Below are positions 9,083-19,000 of a stretch of 64,000 nt of DNA, piece by piece (position 1 is the first letter of the stretch; each line of letters starts with the position of its first letter). The stretch is from positions 1 to 64,000 of the forward strand of contig NZ_QPNC01000033.1 in assembly GCF_003386285.1 (NCBI RefSeq). Reading direction: 5' to 3'. The position numbers and the translations under genes were made by a program. Under the pieces are notes generated by a model. That model was not told the DNA's origin, did no database searches, and was given only the letters and a program-made list of their open reading frames with translations. Source of the DNA: Nocardiopsis sp. FIRDI 009. Its GTDB lineage: Bacteria > Actinomycetota > Actinomycetes > Streptosporangiales > Streptosporangiaceae.

Positions 9083-9292
9083 TCAGGCGTCTCCCATGGC
9101 CATGCGCAGGCTCAGCGGACGCATGTCGGTCCAGGTCCGGTCGATGTGGGCCAGGCACTCCTCCTTGGTGCCCGTGGTCCCCTCATCACGCCAGCCGTGC
9201 GGGATCTCCCGGGTGGCGGGCCAGATCGAGTACTGCTCCTCGTCGTTGACGACGACGCTGTACTGGGGGGTGTTCTCCTGGGTCTGCGGCAT
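9083..9292 (-). CDS. mbtH: MbtH-like NRPS accessory protein
   Basis: A 69-residue MbtH-like protein, a small chaperone-like partner that binds NRPS adenylation domains and supports their folding and activity. The family signature is intact: NDEEQYSIWP, then PHGWRDEG, TKEECLAHID and WTDMRPLSLR. A strong ribosome site (AAGGAG) lies 8 nt before ATG 9292. It is 27 bp downstream of the SHMT-like gene, in the same transcription direction. It is the only MbtH seen in the window and probably serves the A domains of this cluster. Confidence 0.95.
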   Translation of the reverse strand: MPQTQENTPQYSVVVNDEEQYSIWPATREIPHGWRDEGTTGTKEECLAHIDRTWTDMRPLSLRMAMGDA

Positions 9293-9319
9293 GGTTCGTC
9301 TCCTTCTCGTAGGACCGGT

Positions 9320-10600
9320 TCAGAATCGGGTGGTCATGGCGGCGATGGCGGAGCGGACGGAGTCCCCGACCGATCCGTCCAGGACGTAGTCGTGGTCACC
9401 GGTGGGAGCGACCGCCTGGAGGGCGGTGTGCGTCAGCTCGGCGCAGCGGCGTATGTCCGCGGTCTCGAAGCCGCGCATCGTCAGGGTGGTCACCGAGAGC
9501 GACAGACCGTGGCGCTCGTCCTCGCGTTCGGGGCCGTGGAACCGGCTGCCGGTGACCTCGATCCCGACCTCGGCGAGGGCGCGTTCGGCCACGGCGCCGC
9601 TCAGACCGGAGCCGTCGAGGTCCACGAGTACCAGGTGGGTGTCGGTGCCCCCGGTGACCGGGCGGTACCCGTACAGGCTGAGCTCCTCGGCGAGGGTGCG
9701 GGCGTTGTCGACCGTACGTTCGGCGACCTCGCGCCACCAGGGGGTCGTCGCGGCGGCCAACGTGTGCGCCTGTGCCGCGAGGAAGGTGTCCGTCCGGCCC
9801 CGTGAGTTCCGCAGGCTCGCCCGCCACAGGCGCGGGGCGATGGCGCGCCCCCGGTACTCGGTCCCGGCGTCGCGCCCGCAGAGGATCAGCCCGCCGGGCG
9901 GGCCGCCGAGCTGCCCGTGGGTGCCCGCGACGACCACGTGGGCGTCGTCGATCGGGTTGGGCAGCAGACCCGCGGCGATGAGTCCCGTGATCCCGGTGAC
10001 GTCGGCGACGAGCAGGCTGTCGGCTTCGTCCGCGACACTCCGCAGGAGCGCGAAGTCGGTGCTGCGCAGGCGGTTGGCGGCGTCGTAGACGATCGCCGAG
10101 GGGCGGTGGTGGTGCACGGCGTCGACGAAGCGGGCGTAGTCGAGATCACCACCCGGCGGAATGTCGAGGTCCACGCGCTGGTGGAAGCCGGGGAACGTGG
10201 GACCCAGCGGGTCGATCCCCGTGGTGCGGATGCGCAGGACCACGTCCTCGGGCTCGAGGAGCGCCGCGCAGGCCAGCTGGAGGGCGTCGGCGGGCGACGA
10301 CGGGCGGACGTCGGCGTAGGCGGCGCCGAACAGCCGCTGGGCGCGGTCGGCGGCCATCCGCTCCAGGGCGGTGCGGGAACGGTCGAAGCGCACGGGCAGG
10401 TGGTCGGCCATCAACCCGCGGACGGCGGGGGGAACGTATCCGTCGGACAGCGCCATCGTCAGGGATCCGGTCCTGCGTCCGCTCTCCCGTGCGACGAGGT
10501 CCCGGAGCCCCGCGTCCCACAAAAGATCCCGCCCGCCGACGAAAGAGGAGAAACCGTCCGTCGTCCCGAGATAGGAGATGGGTGATTCGTTGGTCGTCAC
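9320..10600 (-). CDS. SHMT-family protein lacking the PLP lysine (pseudoenzyme?)
   Basis: A 426-residue protein with the length and fold pattern of serine hydroxymethyltransferase (SHMT). The PLP site is degraded: the normal THKTLRGPRGG loop reads THGQLGGPPGG (Lys to Gly, Arg to Pro), the conserved DxSHxxGL reads DVTGITGLIAAG (His lost), and the EGYPGxRYxG block is absent (DGYVPPAVRGLM). It should therefore not form the internal aldimine. GTG 10600 is chosen because GGAAGG lies 10 nt before it. An SHMT with the lysine intact is encoded on the same strand about 0.8 kb upstream, so a regulatory or scaffold role in a mixed oligomer is plausible. No substrate can be assigned. Confidence 0.8.
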   Translation of the reverse strand: MTTNESPISYLGTTDGFSSFVGGRDLLWDAGLRDLVARESGRRTGSLTMALSDGYVPPAVRGLMADHLPVRFDRSRTALERMAADRAQRLFGAAYADVRPSSPADALQLACAALLEPEDVVLRIRTTGIDPLGPTFPGFHQRVDLDIPPGGDLDYARFVDAVHHHRPSAIVYDAANRLRSTDFALLRSVADEADSLLVADVTGITGLIAAGLLPNPIDDAHVVVAGTHGQLGGPPGGLILCGRDAGTEYRGRAIAPRLWRASLRNSRGRTDTFLAAQAHTLAAATTPWWREVAERTVDNARTLAEELSLYGYRPVTGGTDTHLVLVDLDGSGLSGAVAERALAEVGIEVTGSRFHGPEREDERHGLSLSVTTLTMRGFETADIRRCAELTHTALQAVAPTGDHDYVLDGSVGDSVRSAIAAMTTRF

Positions 10601-10668
10601 GAAAATGTCCGCCTTCCAGTCATCAGTTTCCTCAACCGCACCGCGCGCAGGGTGGTATTCGCCTTCGG

Positions 10669-10686
10669 TCCGCGGTGCACCGCGGA
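10669..10686. promoter_or_regulatory. 18-bp perfect palindrome
   Basis: TCCGCGGTGCACCGCGGA is self-complementary over all 18 bases. It lies 69 bp upstream of the start of the SHMT-like gene and 105 bp downstream of the small peptide gene, so it may be an operator for a second promoter. The direct repeat CTTCGGTCCG flanks it on both sides. Confidence 0.4.
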
Positions 10687-10790
10687 GTTCCGGATCTTCG
10701 GTCCGGGTCTGCCGAATTTCCCGGGAAGAGTGCGGTGGCCGAATCCGTCGAGACGGGTCCGAACGCCACCGAACGGTGAACCCCCGGCCC

Positions 10791-10952
10791 CTACCAGTCC
10801 GTACCACCGTCGGTGACGGTAAGCTCGGCGTTGGGCCAATCGGTACCGCCGGCGGCGATCTCGACAGCGGGCTCGTCGGCCGCGGAGAAAACCGAGGCGG
10901 CAGCAAAAGCGAGCCCGAACGAAAACCCGAAAGCGACGACGATCTTTCTCAT
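10791..10952 (-). CDS. 53-residue secreted small protein
   Basis: A short gene, easily missed because of its size. ATG 10952 follows GGAAGAGGG at a normal distance. The product starts MRKIVVAFGFSFGLAFAAAS, a typical signal peptide (basic start, hydrophobic core, VFSAADEPA as likely cleavage region), leaving a mature peptide of about 28 residues. That peptide is acidic, has no Cys, and carries the motif GGTDW twice, the second at the very end. It sits between the two SHMT-family genes on the same strand. I know no family for it. It is not an obvious RiPP precursor, since no maturation enzyme is nearby; a secreted signal or envelope peptide is possible. Confidence 0.55.
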   Translation of the reverse strand: MRKIVVAFGFSFGLAFAAASVFSAADEPAVEIAAGGTDWPNAELTVTDGGTDW

Positions 10953-11028
10953 GGAAAACCCTCTTCCGAAATCGTGTGGATCTTGTTGAGCCCCGGGCCC
11001 CTTATCCTCCCGGCCGGCGATTTCCAGT

Positions 11029-11075
11029 CTTCATGAACGACCCCGCGGATCCCAGACCTGACGGGGTTCATGAAG
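11029..11075. promoter_or_regulatory. Inverted repeat upstream of the small secreted peptide
   Basis: CTTCATGAA (11029-11037) and TTCATGAAG (11067-11075) pair perfectly, and CCCC 11041-11044 with GGGG 11063-11066 extends the stem after a 3-nt bulge. It lies about 77 bp upstream of the small peptide start, so an operator or leader element is likely. Confidence 0.4.
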
Positions 11076-11164
11076 CTGCATGGCAACAAGTCACCGCGAC
11101 TGGCGCGCCGTTGACCTCGCGTTCTCGCCGTCCGGCACCGGGCCCTCACGGCCGCGGACGACGG

Positions 11165-11192
11165 AGGGGCCCGGCCGGTCGGCCGGGCCCCT
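11165..11192. terminator. 12-bp perfect hairpin terminator
   Basis: AGGGGCCCGGCC (11165-11176) pairs with GGCCGGGCCCCT (11181-11192) around a GGTC tetraloop. It is about 200 bp downstream of the end of the active SHMT gene and would end the long NRPS transcript before the small peptide gene. Confidence 0.6.
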
Positions 11193-11393
11193 GGGGGCAG
11201 CGCCCGCGTCTGGGGCCTGTTTCCTGGAACGGTCGCCCGGGGGGTGTCGTTCGGACGCCGGCAGGGTTCTCAGAGGTCAGGACTGCGCCGTCAGGCGTCC
11301 GTCGAGGGTGCCCGCCCCGCCGTGGAGCGGCCCCTGGGGCGGTGGTGGGCGACGGGCGGGCCGAAGCGAGGCGGAGCACCCGGAAAACACCGC

Positions 11394-12770
11394 CTACCCG
11401 GGCACGGGGGCGAGGACGCCGCCGACCCCGGTGTGGAGGGGGAACCGTCGGCACAGGCCGGCGACCTCGGCGCGAACTCCGTCCCGCACCGCGTCGGGGA
11501 GGACGAACTCGTCGTCTCCGAGCGCGCTCAGGGACCGCCACACGCGGTCGACGAGCCGAGCGCACTCGACCATGGTGTCCGGCCCCATCCCGCGCAGCGC
11601 CAGGACGTTCGTGCCGAACCGCACCCCGCCGGCGATCCGCGCCGGGAACCCGTCGCCGGGGATCTTGTTGCGGTTGACGATGATCCCGCACGACTCCAGG
11701 GACCGCTCCGCGTTCGCTCCCGTCAGCCCCGAGGCACCGGTGTCCACCACCACCATGTGGTTGTCCGTACCGCCGGTCAGCACCGGCCAGCCCAGCCCGG
11801 CCAGGGAGGCCGCCAGCTCACGAGCGTCGTCGAGGACGCGCTCCGCCAGCGACCGGAACCCCGGCGACCCCACGATTCCCAGGGCCCTCGCCTTCGCCGC
11901 GATCCCGTTGACCCTCGGGGTGCCCTGGAAGTACGGGAACACGCCCTGTTGGATCACCGAGGAGAGTCTGCGTCCGTCGGGCCCGGGGGCGTGGGCGTCC
12001 CGTCCCATCAGTATGAGGCCGCCGCGGGGACCGTACAGCTGCTTGTACGTGCTGGTGGTGGTGAAGTGCGCCGCGTCGATCGGGCTCCGGTGCAGGCCGG
12101 CCGCGACCAGTCCGGCGATGTGCGAGATGTCGGCGAGGAGGTAGGCGCCCACCTCGTCGGCGATCTCCCGGAACCGGGCGAAGTCGATCTCGCGCGGGTA
12201 GGCGCTGGCTCCGCACACCAGCATCCGGGGCCGGTGCAGGCGGGCGAGTTCGGCGATCTCGTCGTAGTCCAGTCTTCCGTCGGGTCCGACCCCGTAGGAG
12301 ACCGAGCGGAAGTAGCGACCGGAGAAGGACACCGGGGCGCCGTGTGTCAGGTGTCCCCCCGCGCTGAGCTCCAGCCCCATGACGGTGTCCCCGGGGTTCA
12401 GGAGCGCGGTCATCACCACCTGGTTGGCGGTGCTTCCCGAGTGCGGTTGGACGTTGGCGTAGCGGGCGCCGAACACCGCCTTGGCCCGTGCCACGGCCAG
12501 GCGTTCGATCTCGTCCACGACCGAGCAGCCGGCGTGGTACCGGCGCCCCGGGTAGCCCTCGGTGGTGACGTTGCCGACCGCGCTGCCCTCACAGGCGAGC
12601 ACGGAGGGGTCGGCGGCGCTCGCGGACGCGACCATCGCAAGCGTCTCCTCCTGGCGGGACTGGTCGCGTTCGAGCATCGTGAAGAGCGCCGGATCGTGCT
12701 CGCTCAGGCTCCGCGCCCCGTACAGCGCGGTGGCGGTCACCGGGTCGCCGTGCGTCAACTCGACGGTCAT
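11394..12770 (-). CDS. SHMT-family PLP enzyme (catalytic lysine present)
   Basis: A 458-residue serine hydroxymethyltransferase homologue, a PLP enzyme that exchanges C1 or aldehyde units on the alpha carbon of glycine or small amino acids. Key elements are present: EGYPGRRYHAG, the LLADISHIAGLVAAG Asp/His block, and the PLP-lysine loop STYKQLYGPRGG (Tyr instead of the usual His before Lys). The Tyr change and about 35 extra residues at the ends separate it from housekeeping GlyA, so it probably makes or alters a cluster amino acid, for example serine, a beta-hydroxy or an alpha-methyl amino acid. Its ATG overlaps the stop of the upstream NRPS (ATGA), so the two are translated together. Confidence 0.88.
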   Translation of the reverse strand: MTVELTHGDPVTATALYGARSLSEHDPALFTMLERDQSRQEETLAMVASASAADPSVLACEGSAVGNVTTEGYPGRRYHAGCSVVDEIERLAVARAKAVFGARYANVQPHSGSTANQVVMTALLNPGDTVMGLELSAGGHLTHGAPVSFSGRYFRSVSYGVGPDGRLDYDEIAELARLHRPRMLVCGASAYPREIDFARFREIADEVGAYLLADISHIAGLVAAGLHRSPIDAAHFTTTSTYKQLYGPRGGLILMGRDAHAPGPDGRRLSSVIQQGVFPYFQGTPRVNGIAAKARALGIVGSPGFRSLAERVLDDARELAASLAGLGWPVLTGGTDNHMVVVDTGASGLTGANAERSLESCGIIVNRNKIPGDGFPARIAGGVRFGTNVLALRGMGPDTMVECARLVDRVWRSLSALGDDEFVLPDAVRDGVRAEVAGLCRRFPLHTGVGGVLAPVPG

Positions 12771-15700
12771 CGGACGCCCTCCTCCTCAAGCATGGCCATG
12801 ACCTCTTCCTCGCTCATCCGGCCGACGTCGAGCGCCAGCTCGGCCGCGGCGTCCACGTCGACGCCCTGTTCCCGGCCCACCTGCGAGACGACCCGGGCCT
12901 GTTCGGCGATGGTCGGAGCGTCGAACACCACACGCAGGGCCAGTTCGATCCCGAAGACCTCCCCGGCCAGGACGGCGACGCGCGTGGCGGCCATCGAGTA
13001 GCCGCCCAGTTCGAAGAAGGAGTCGTGCGCCCCGACCCGGTCGACTCCCAGGACCGACTCCCACAGCTCCGACAGGACGATTTCCACCGGCGTGCCCGGT
13101 TCGACGTAGGCGGTGGCCAGGCTCGGTCGGCCGGTCCCGGGGTCGGGCAGCGCGGAGCGGTCGACCTTCCCGTTGGGCGACAGCGGCAGCCGGTCCAGCC
13201 CGACGAGGGCCGAGGGCACCATGTACCCGGGCACGATCCCGCTCATGTGGTCACGCAGGGACGCCACCGTGGGCTCGGCCCCCTCCTCCGCCACGTAGTA
13301 GCCGACCAGACGGACCTCTCCGCCTTCCCCACGGGTGGCCGCCACGCACTCCGCGACCTCGGGATGCGACCGCAGGGCGGAGGCGACCTCGCCCAGTTCG
13401 ACGCGCAGACCGCGGATCTTGGTCTGGTGGTCGACGCGGCCGAGGAGTTCGAGCACCCCGTCGGGGCGGTAGCGCGCCAGGTCTCCCGTCCGGTACAGGC
13501 GGGCTCCCGCGGACACGTTGGGATAGCGTCCGGCGAACGGGTGCGGCACGAACCGGTCCGCGGTCATCGCGGGCCGGTCCAGATAGCCGCGGGTCAGTCC
13601 GAGTCCGCCCAGGTACAGCTCACCGGGCACCCCGACCGGAACGGGGGATCCGTGCTCGTCGAGCAGGAGCACCTGCTGGTTCTCCATGGCCACGCCGTAC
13701 GGGATGCTGGTCCAGTCGGGGTCGGGGTCCGTCACTTCGTGGATCGTGGAGTGGATGGACGCCTCCGTGGCCCCTCCCATCACCACGAACCGTGCGCCGG
13801 GCGCACACCTGCGGAACCGTTCGGGCATGCTGACCGCCACCCAGTCCCCGCCCAGGAAGGCCAGCCTCAGGGAGGCGGCCGCCCCCTCCCCGCGTTCGCC
13901 CATCTCGTCGACGAACGCCTCCAGGAGCGCCGGCGCCGAGTTCCAGACGGTCGCCCCGTGCCGCTGGACCAGGTCGGCCCAGTGCCGGGGGTCCTGGGAC
14001 CGCTCGGGGTCGGGCAGGAGGACGGCGCCCCCGGCCAGGAGCATGCCGAGCATGTCGTACACGGACATGTCGAAGCTGGCCGAGGACAGCGCCAGGAGAC
14101 GGTCCCCGGGGCCGACCCCGCCCACCATGTTCAGGTCACGGATGTTGTTGACCACGCCCCGGTGGGGTACGGCGATGCCCTTGGGACGTCCCGTGGAGCC
14201 CGACGTGTAGATGACGTAGGCGAGGTTGTCCGGGTGGGCGCGCTCCCCGTCCCGCCCTCCTTCCACCGGGCCGTCCCCGTCCGGGAGGTCGTCGACCCGC
14301 AGGACCCGGGCCCCGCCGAGATCGTCGGGCAGGCGGCCGATCAGGGCGTCGTCGGTGAGCAGCACCCGCGGTCGCGCGTCCGTGAGCATGTGGGAGAGGC
14401 GCTCGGAGGGGTACTCCGGATCGAGCGGCAGGTGGCCCCCGCCCGCTTTGAGGACGCCGAGGAAGATCGGCAGGCGCACGGGGTCGGCCGGTCCCAGGCA
14501 GGAGCCGACGAGGGTCTCCGGCCCCACCCCGACGGCGCGCAGGCCGGACGCCACGCGCTCCGCACGGGCGTCCAGTTCGGCGTAGGTCAGCGCCCCTCCC
14601 GGATACACCAGGGCGGGTGCGTCCGGGGTACGGGCGGCCTGTGCCTCGAACAGTTCGTGCAGACAGGCGTCGGGGGTGTCGGCGGAGGTGGCGTTCCACC
14701 CCGAGACGGCGATCTCGACCTCGCTCGGGGAGAGCAGCGGGAGCGCGGACAGGCGACTTCCGGGGGCCTCGACGGCGGCGGTCAGCAGCCGCTCGAACTG
14801 GGCCCACAGACGGGTCACCGTGTCCCCGTCGAACATGTCGGTGCTGTACTCGAAGAAGCCCTCGTAGTGGCCGCCCGCGTCCCACATCTGGAGGTCGAGG
14901 TCGACCTGGGTGGCGTGCCGGGGCACGTGTACGGCCGAGATCTCCAGGTCACCGACCACGGGACTGGGCATCGGCGCGTTCTGCATGACGAACATGACCT
15001 GGGTCAGCGGCTGGTGGCTCAGGTCGCGGTGGGGCGCGATCTCCTCCACCAGGCGGTCGAAGGGCAGCTCCTGGTGCTCGAAGCCCCGCAGCACGGTCCC
15101 GCGCACCCGCTCCACCAGTTCGGTGAACGTCGGATCCCCCTCCAGGGACGTGCGGAAGAGCACGATGTTGATGAAACAGCCGATCAGGCTCTCCGTCTCC
15201 GCCGTGCGCGTGGCCACCCCCGTGCTGACCACCACGTCCCGGGTCCGCGCCCAGCGTCCGACCACCGCCTGGAAGGCGGCCAGGACGGTCATGTACGGCG
15301 TGGCGCCGAGTTCGCCGCTCAGTTCCCGGATGCGTCGGGACACCTCGGGCGACAGGCGGATCGGCAGCATGTCGCCCCTGAAGGTCTGCACGGGGGGCCG
15401 GGGGCGGTCCGAGGGCAGTTCCAGAACCGGGGGCGCTCCCCCGAGTTCCTTCCGCCAGAACCGGGCGAGGTCGGCGAGCACCTCCTCGGTGAGGTTCTCG
15501 TGCTGCCAGGCGGTGTAGTCCACGTACTGCACCGGGGGCTCCGGAAGGCGCGGCGCCTCCCCGGCCAGGAACGCCGGGTAGCTCTCGGCGATCTCCCGGA
15601 CGAAGATCCCGCAGGACCACATGTCCGAGACCAGGTGGTGCATGGTCACCGCGAGTACGTGCTCCTCGGGCCCCAGGCGCAGCAGAGCGACGCGTACGAG

Positions 15701-16090
15701 GGCCTCGTCGATCGCGAAGGGCACTCGGGCGTCGGCGCCCAGTCGGGCGACCAGACGTTCCTCGTCGGCCGCCTCCGGTGTGCCGCTGAGGTCCTCCTCG
15801 TGCAGGGGCGGGCGCAACCGGGGCAGGACCATCTGGACGGACCCCCCGTCGACGGTGGTGAACACCGTGCGCAGGGACTCGTGCCGGTCCACCACGTGAC
15901 GCACCGCGGCGAGCAGCGCGTCCCGGTCGAGGACGCCTCTCAGACGGAGGGCGAACGGCACGTGGTAGGCAGCGGTCCCGGGGAAGAGCTGTTCGATGAT
16001 CATCAGCCGCTGCTGCGCGAACGTGACGGGGAACACCAGGGGTTCCGCTTCGGGGCCGTTCTGCATGGTCTCCTCCTCGTGCTGACTCAT
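12767..16090 (-). CDS. NRPS module C-A-PCP
   Basis: A 1107-residue single elongation module. Condensation domain about 20-450 (MHHLVSDMWS, with DM in place of the usual DG). Adenylation domain about 460-965 (core YVIYTSGSTGRPKG, YRTGDLARY, NGKVDR). Carrier domain about 990-1055 with the phosphopantetheine serine in FFELGGYSMAA. Aligning the pocket to GrsA by eye gives D-M-Y-N-F-G-M-I-H-K. The TVWNSAPALLE and MGGATEASIHS features belong to the group that includes Cys-, Gly- and Ser-type domains of siderophore assembly lines; I cannot fix the substrate. ATG 16090 overlaps the preceding NRPS stop and has AGGAG 7 nt before it; ATG 16066 after GAGGAGGAG is an alternative. No thioesterase or epimerase domain. 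Confidence 0.95.
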   Translation of the reverse strand: MSQHEEETMQNGPEAEPLVFPVTFAQQRLMIIEQLFPGTAAYHVPFALRLRGVLDRDALLAAVRHVVDRHESLRTVFTTVDGGSVQMVLPRLRPPLHEEDLSGTPEAADEERLVARLGADARVPFAIDEALVRVALLRLGPEEHVLAVTMHHLVSDMWSCGIFVREIAESYPAFLAGEAPRLPEPPVQYVDYTAWQHENLTEEVLADLARFWRKELGGAPPVLELPSDRPRPPVQTFRGDMLPIRLSPEVSRRIRELSGELGATPYMTVLAAFQAVVGRWARTRDVVVSTGVATRTAETESLIGCFINIVLFRTSLEGDPTFTELVERVRGTVLRGFEHQELPFDRLVEEIAPHRDLSHQPLTQVMFVMQNAPMPSPVVGDLEISAVHVPRHATQVDLDLQMWDAGGHYEGFFEYSTDMFDGDTVTRLWAQFERLLTAAVEAPGSRLSALPLLSPSEVEIAVSGWNATSADTPDACLHELFEAQAARTPDAPALVYPGGALTYAELDARAERVASGLRAVGVGPETLVGSCLGPADPVRLPIFLGVLKAGGGHLPLDPEYPSERLSHMLTDARPRVLLTDDALIGRLPDDLGGARVLRVDDLPDGDGPVEGGRDGERAHPDNLAYVIYTSGSTGRPKGIAVPHRGVVNNIRDLNMVGGVGPGDRLLALSSASFDMSVYDMLGMLLAGGAVLLPDPERSQDPRHWADLVQRHGATVWNSAPALLEAFVDEMGERGEGAAASLRLAFLGGDWVAVSMPERFRRCAPGARFVVMGGATEASIHSTIHEVTDPDPDWTSIPYGVAMENQQVLLLDEHGSPVPVGVPGELYLGGLGLTRGYLDRPAMTADRFVPHPFAGRYPNVSAGARLYRTGDLARYRPDGVLELLGRVDHQTKIRGLRVELGEVASALRSHPEVAECVAATRGEGGEVRLVGYYVAEEGAEPTVASLRDHMSGIVPGYMVPSALVGLDRLPLSPNGKVDRSALPDPGTGRPSLATAYVEPGTPVEIVLSELWESVLGVDRVGAHDSFFELGGYSMAATRVAVLAGEVFGIELALRVVFDAPTIAEQARVVSQVGREQGVDVDAAAELALDVGRMSEEEVMAMLEEEGVR

Positions 16091-19000
16091 GAGTCCGCTC
16101 CTGTCTGGGTGCCGCGCGCGGCGCGGAGCCTGCGCAGGACGTCCGCGCGGCCGGACCCCGCGTTGCTGGCGAACCCGCGCCGGTCCACGCGGGTGATGCT
16201 CCGTGCGGGCGGGGGCGCGGCCTCGTCCGCGCCGTCCGCCTCGTCCACCAGGGCGGCGACGCCGCGCAGGGTCGGTTGTTCGAAGAGGCGGTGCAGCGGC
16301 GGCCGTACCCCGAAGGAGTCCCCCATCCGGAGGAGGAGTCTCGACAGCAACAGCGAGTGCGCGCCCAGTTCGAACCAGTTGTCGTCGCGCCCCACCCGGG
16401 CTCCGCCGAGCAGCTCGGAGACGATCCCGGCCAGGGCGCGTTCCGTGTCGGTCGCCGGTGCCTCCGAGGAGGTCGAGGCCGCCACCTCCGGGGCGGGCAG
16501 CCGACCGCGGTCCAGCTTGCCGCTGGTGTTCAGGGGCAGTTCGGCGAGCCAGACGAAGTGGGTGGGGACCATGTAGGCGGGAAGTCTGTCGCGCAGGACC
16601 TCGCGCAGCGCGCGGTCGGCGGCCTGGCGGTCGAAGGCCGCCGTATTCACACGGCTGCGGGCCTCGACGTAGGCCACCAGGGCGGAGACCGACTCGGTCT
16701 CGTGGAGCAGCACCGCCGAACGGCGCACGATCGGGTGCTGGTCGAGCGCGCTCTCGATCTCGCCGAGCTCGATCCGGTGGCCGTGGAACTTGACCTGGTG
16801 GTCCGCCCGCCCGAGGAACTCCAGGTGACCGTCGGATCCGAACCGGGCCAGGTCCCCGGTGCGGTACATCCGGGCGCCCGGGGGGCCGGTGTAGGGGTCG
16901 GGCACGAACCTGTCGGCGGTCAGGCCGGGGCGGGCCGCGTAGCCGCGGACGACGCCCAGGCCGCCGATCACGACCTCGCCGATGACGCCCTCCGGCACCG
17001 GTTCCAGGTCCGGCCCGAGGACGTAGACGCTCGTCGCCCCGAGCGGGGACCCGATCGGTACGGGGCCCTCCCCGACCTCGTCGATCCTGGCCGCGGCCGA
17101 CCACACCGTGGTCTCGGTGGGTCCGTACAGGTTCCACAGCGCCCTGCCGCGGCCGACGAGTCGGGCGGCGAGGGCCGGGGAGAGGGCCTCCCCCCCGCTG
17201 GAGACGACCAGGTCGGGGTGGCCCTTCCAGCGGGCGTCGCCGAGCAGCTGCCAGGTCGCGGGGGTCGCCATGGCGTGGGAGAACAGCCCGCTGTCGAGTC
17301 GGGCGCGCAGCTGTGCGCCGTCGGTCTTGACCGCGGTGTCGGCGATGTGGACGGTACCGCCCGTGATCAGGGGGAGGAACACCTCCATGACCGAGATGTC
17401 GAAGGAGAAGCTGGCCATCGCCAGGACGCGGTCCCCGGGGCCGTGGTCGTGCGCGAGCCGCATCGCCTCCAGGAAGTGGGTCATGGCGCGGTGCGGGACC
17501 TGGACCCCCTTGGGCCGCCCGGTCGAACCGGAGGTGTAGATGAGGTAGGCGGTGTTCTCCGGGTTCAGCCGGCAGGGCGGCGTGCCCGGGGGCTGCGCCG
17601 CGAGGGTCTCGCCCATGGTGTCGAGGGCGACGACCTCCACCCCCCGTCCCAGGGGCCGCTCCGGCGCGGTCGCGGTGAGGACCGTGCGGGCGCCGGAATC
17701 CTCGATGATGTAGTCGATCCGCTCGTCGGGCAGGTCGGCGTCGATCGGCAGGTAGGCGCCGCCCGCCTTGAACACGGCGAGCATGGCCACGACCGCGTCG
17801 GCCGACCTCGGCAGGAGGAGGCCGACCACCTCCTCCGGTCCCACGCCCCGGCTGACCAGGTAGGCGGCCAACCGGTCGGACGCCTCGTCCAGTTCCGCGT
17901 AGGTGAGTGTGGGCACGTCCGCGACGGTCTCAGGAGCCGACGGCGTATCGGTGGCCAGGGCGGCGGAGTCGAAGGCGACCGCCGGGTCGTCCGGACGGCT
18001 CCTGGCCAGCGCACCGAATCTGTGGAAGACGTACTCCTCCGGGCGGTGGTCGACGCTGGTGCCGGTGAGCCCGTACAGCACGCGCTCGCGCTCCTCGGCG
18101 TCGAGCATGGGGAGTTCCCCGACCGGCCGCTCCGGGGCCGCCCCGATCTGCGCGAGCAGTGTGCTCAGGCGCCGCGCCATGCGTTCGGCGGTCTCCCGCG
18201 TGAACAGGTCCGTGTCGTACTGGAGCAGGCCGCCCAGACCGTCGGCGGACTCGGCGAAGGTGACCGACAGGTCGAAGAGTCCGTTGGGCGGGTCGAGCGG
18301 GACCGGCCTCAGTTCCAGGCCGCCGAGCGCCAGACTGCCGTCCCGGTCGCCGAGGACGATCGAGCTCATCCCCTCCGGCTGCGCGCCGACCGGGCGCTGG
18401 AACGTGAAGAGCGTCTGTACCAGGGGCTGGCGCCCCAGGTCCCGGTTCACCCGCAGGCGCTCGACGAGCAGGGGCAGGGGAAAGTCCCGCCGCAGCGCCT
18501 CGCGCACGCCGTGGTCGACGGCGCGGGTGTGGTCGGTGAAGCTCCGGCCGGGGTCGATCCGGCCGCGCAGCACCGCCGTGTTCACGAGGTTGCCGACGGT
18601 TCCGGCGGTCTCGGCGCGACCGCGACCGTGCACGGGCGTGCCGACCAGGACGTCGTCCCGGCCGGTGTGGCGGGACAGGAACACCTGGTAGGCGCCGAGC
18701 AGGACGGAGTAGAGGGTGGTGCCCGTCGCGGCCGCGCACTCCTTGAGCGCTCGGGTCAGGTCCGCGTCGAGCCGGAAGCGGGCGGTGCCGGTGCGGAAGC
18801 GCTGCTCCGCGGGGCGCGGATGGTCGGTGGGCAGGTCCAGCTCGGTGGGCGCGCCGTCCAACCGGTCCCGCCAGAAGTCCGCGAGCCGGTCCGCGCCGTC
18901 CCCCTCCAGGCGGGCGGCCTCGTGGCGCACCGCACGCAGGTGGCTGGGGGCGAGCCCCCACTCGGGCACGGGGGCACCGGTGTCGAACGCACGGTAGAGC

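Larger units (their letters stand above)
10953..11393. other. 441-bp intergenic region
   Basis: No gene seen. It holds the promoter side of the small secreted peptide, an inverted repeat at 11029-11075 and a strong terminator-like hairpin at 11165-11192 downstream of the active SHMT gene. The last 200 bases have Arg/Pro-rich open frames on both strands that look non-coding. Confidence 0.5.
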
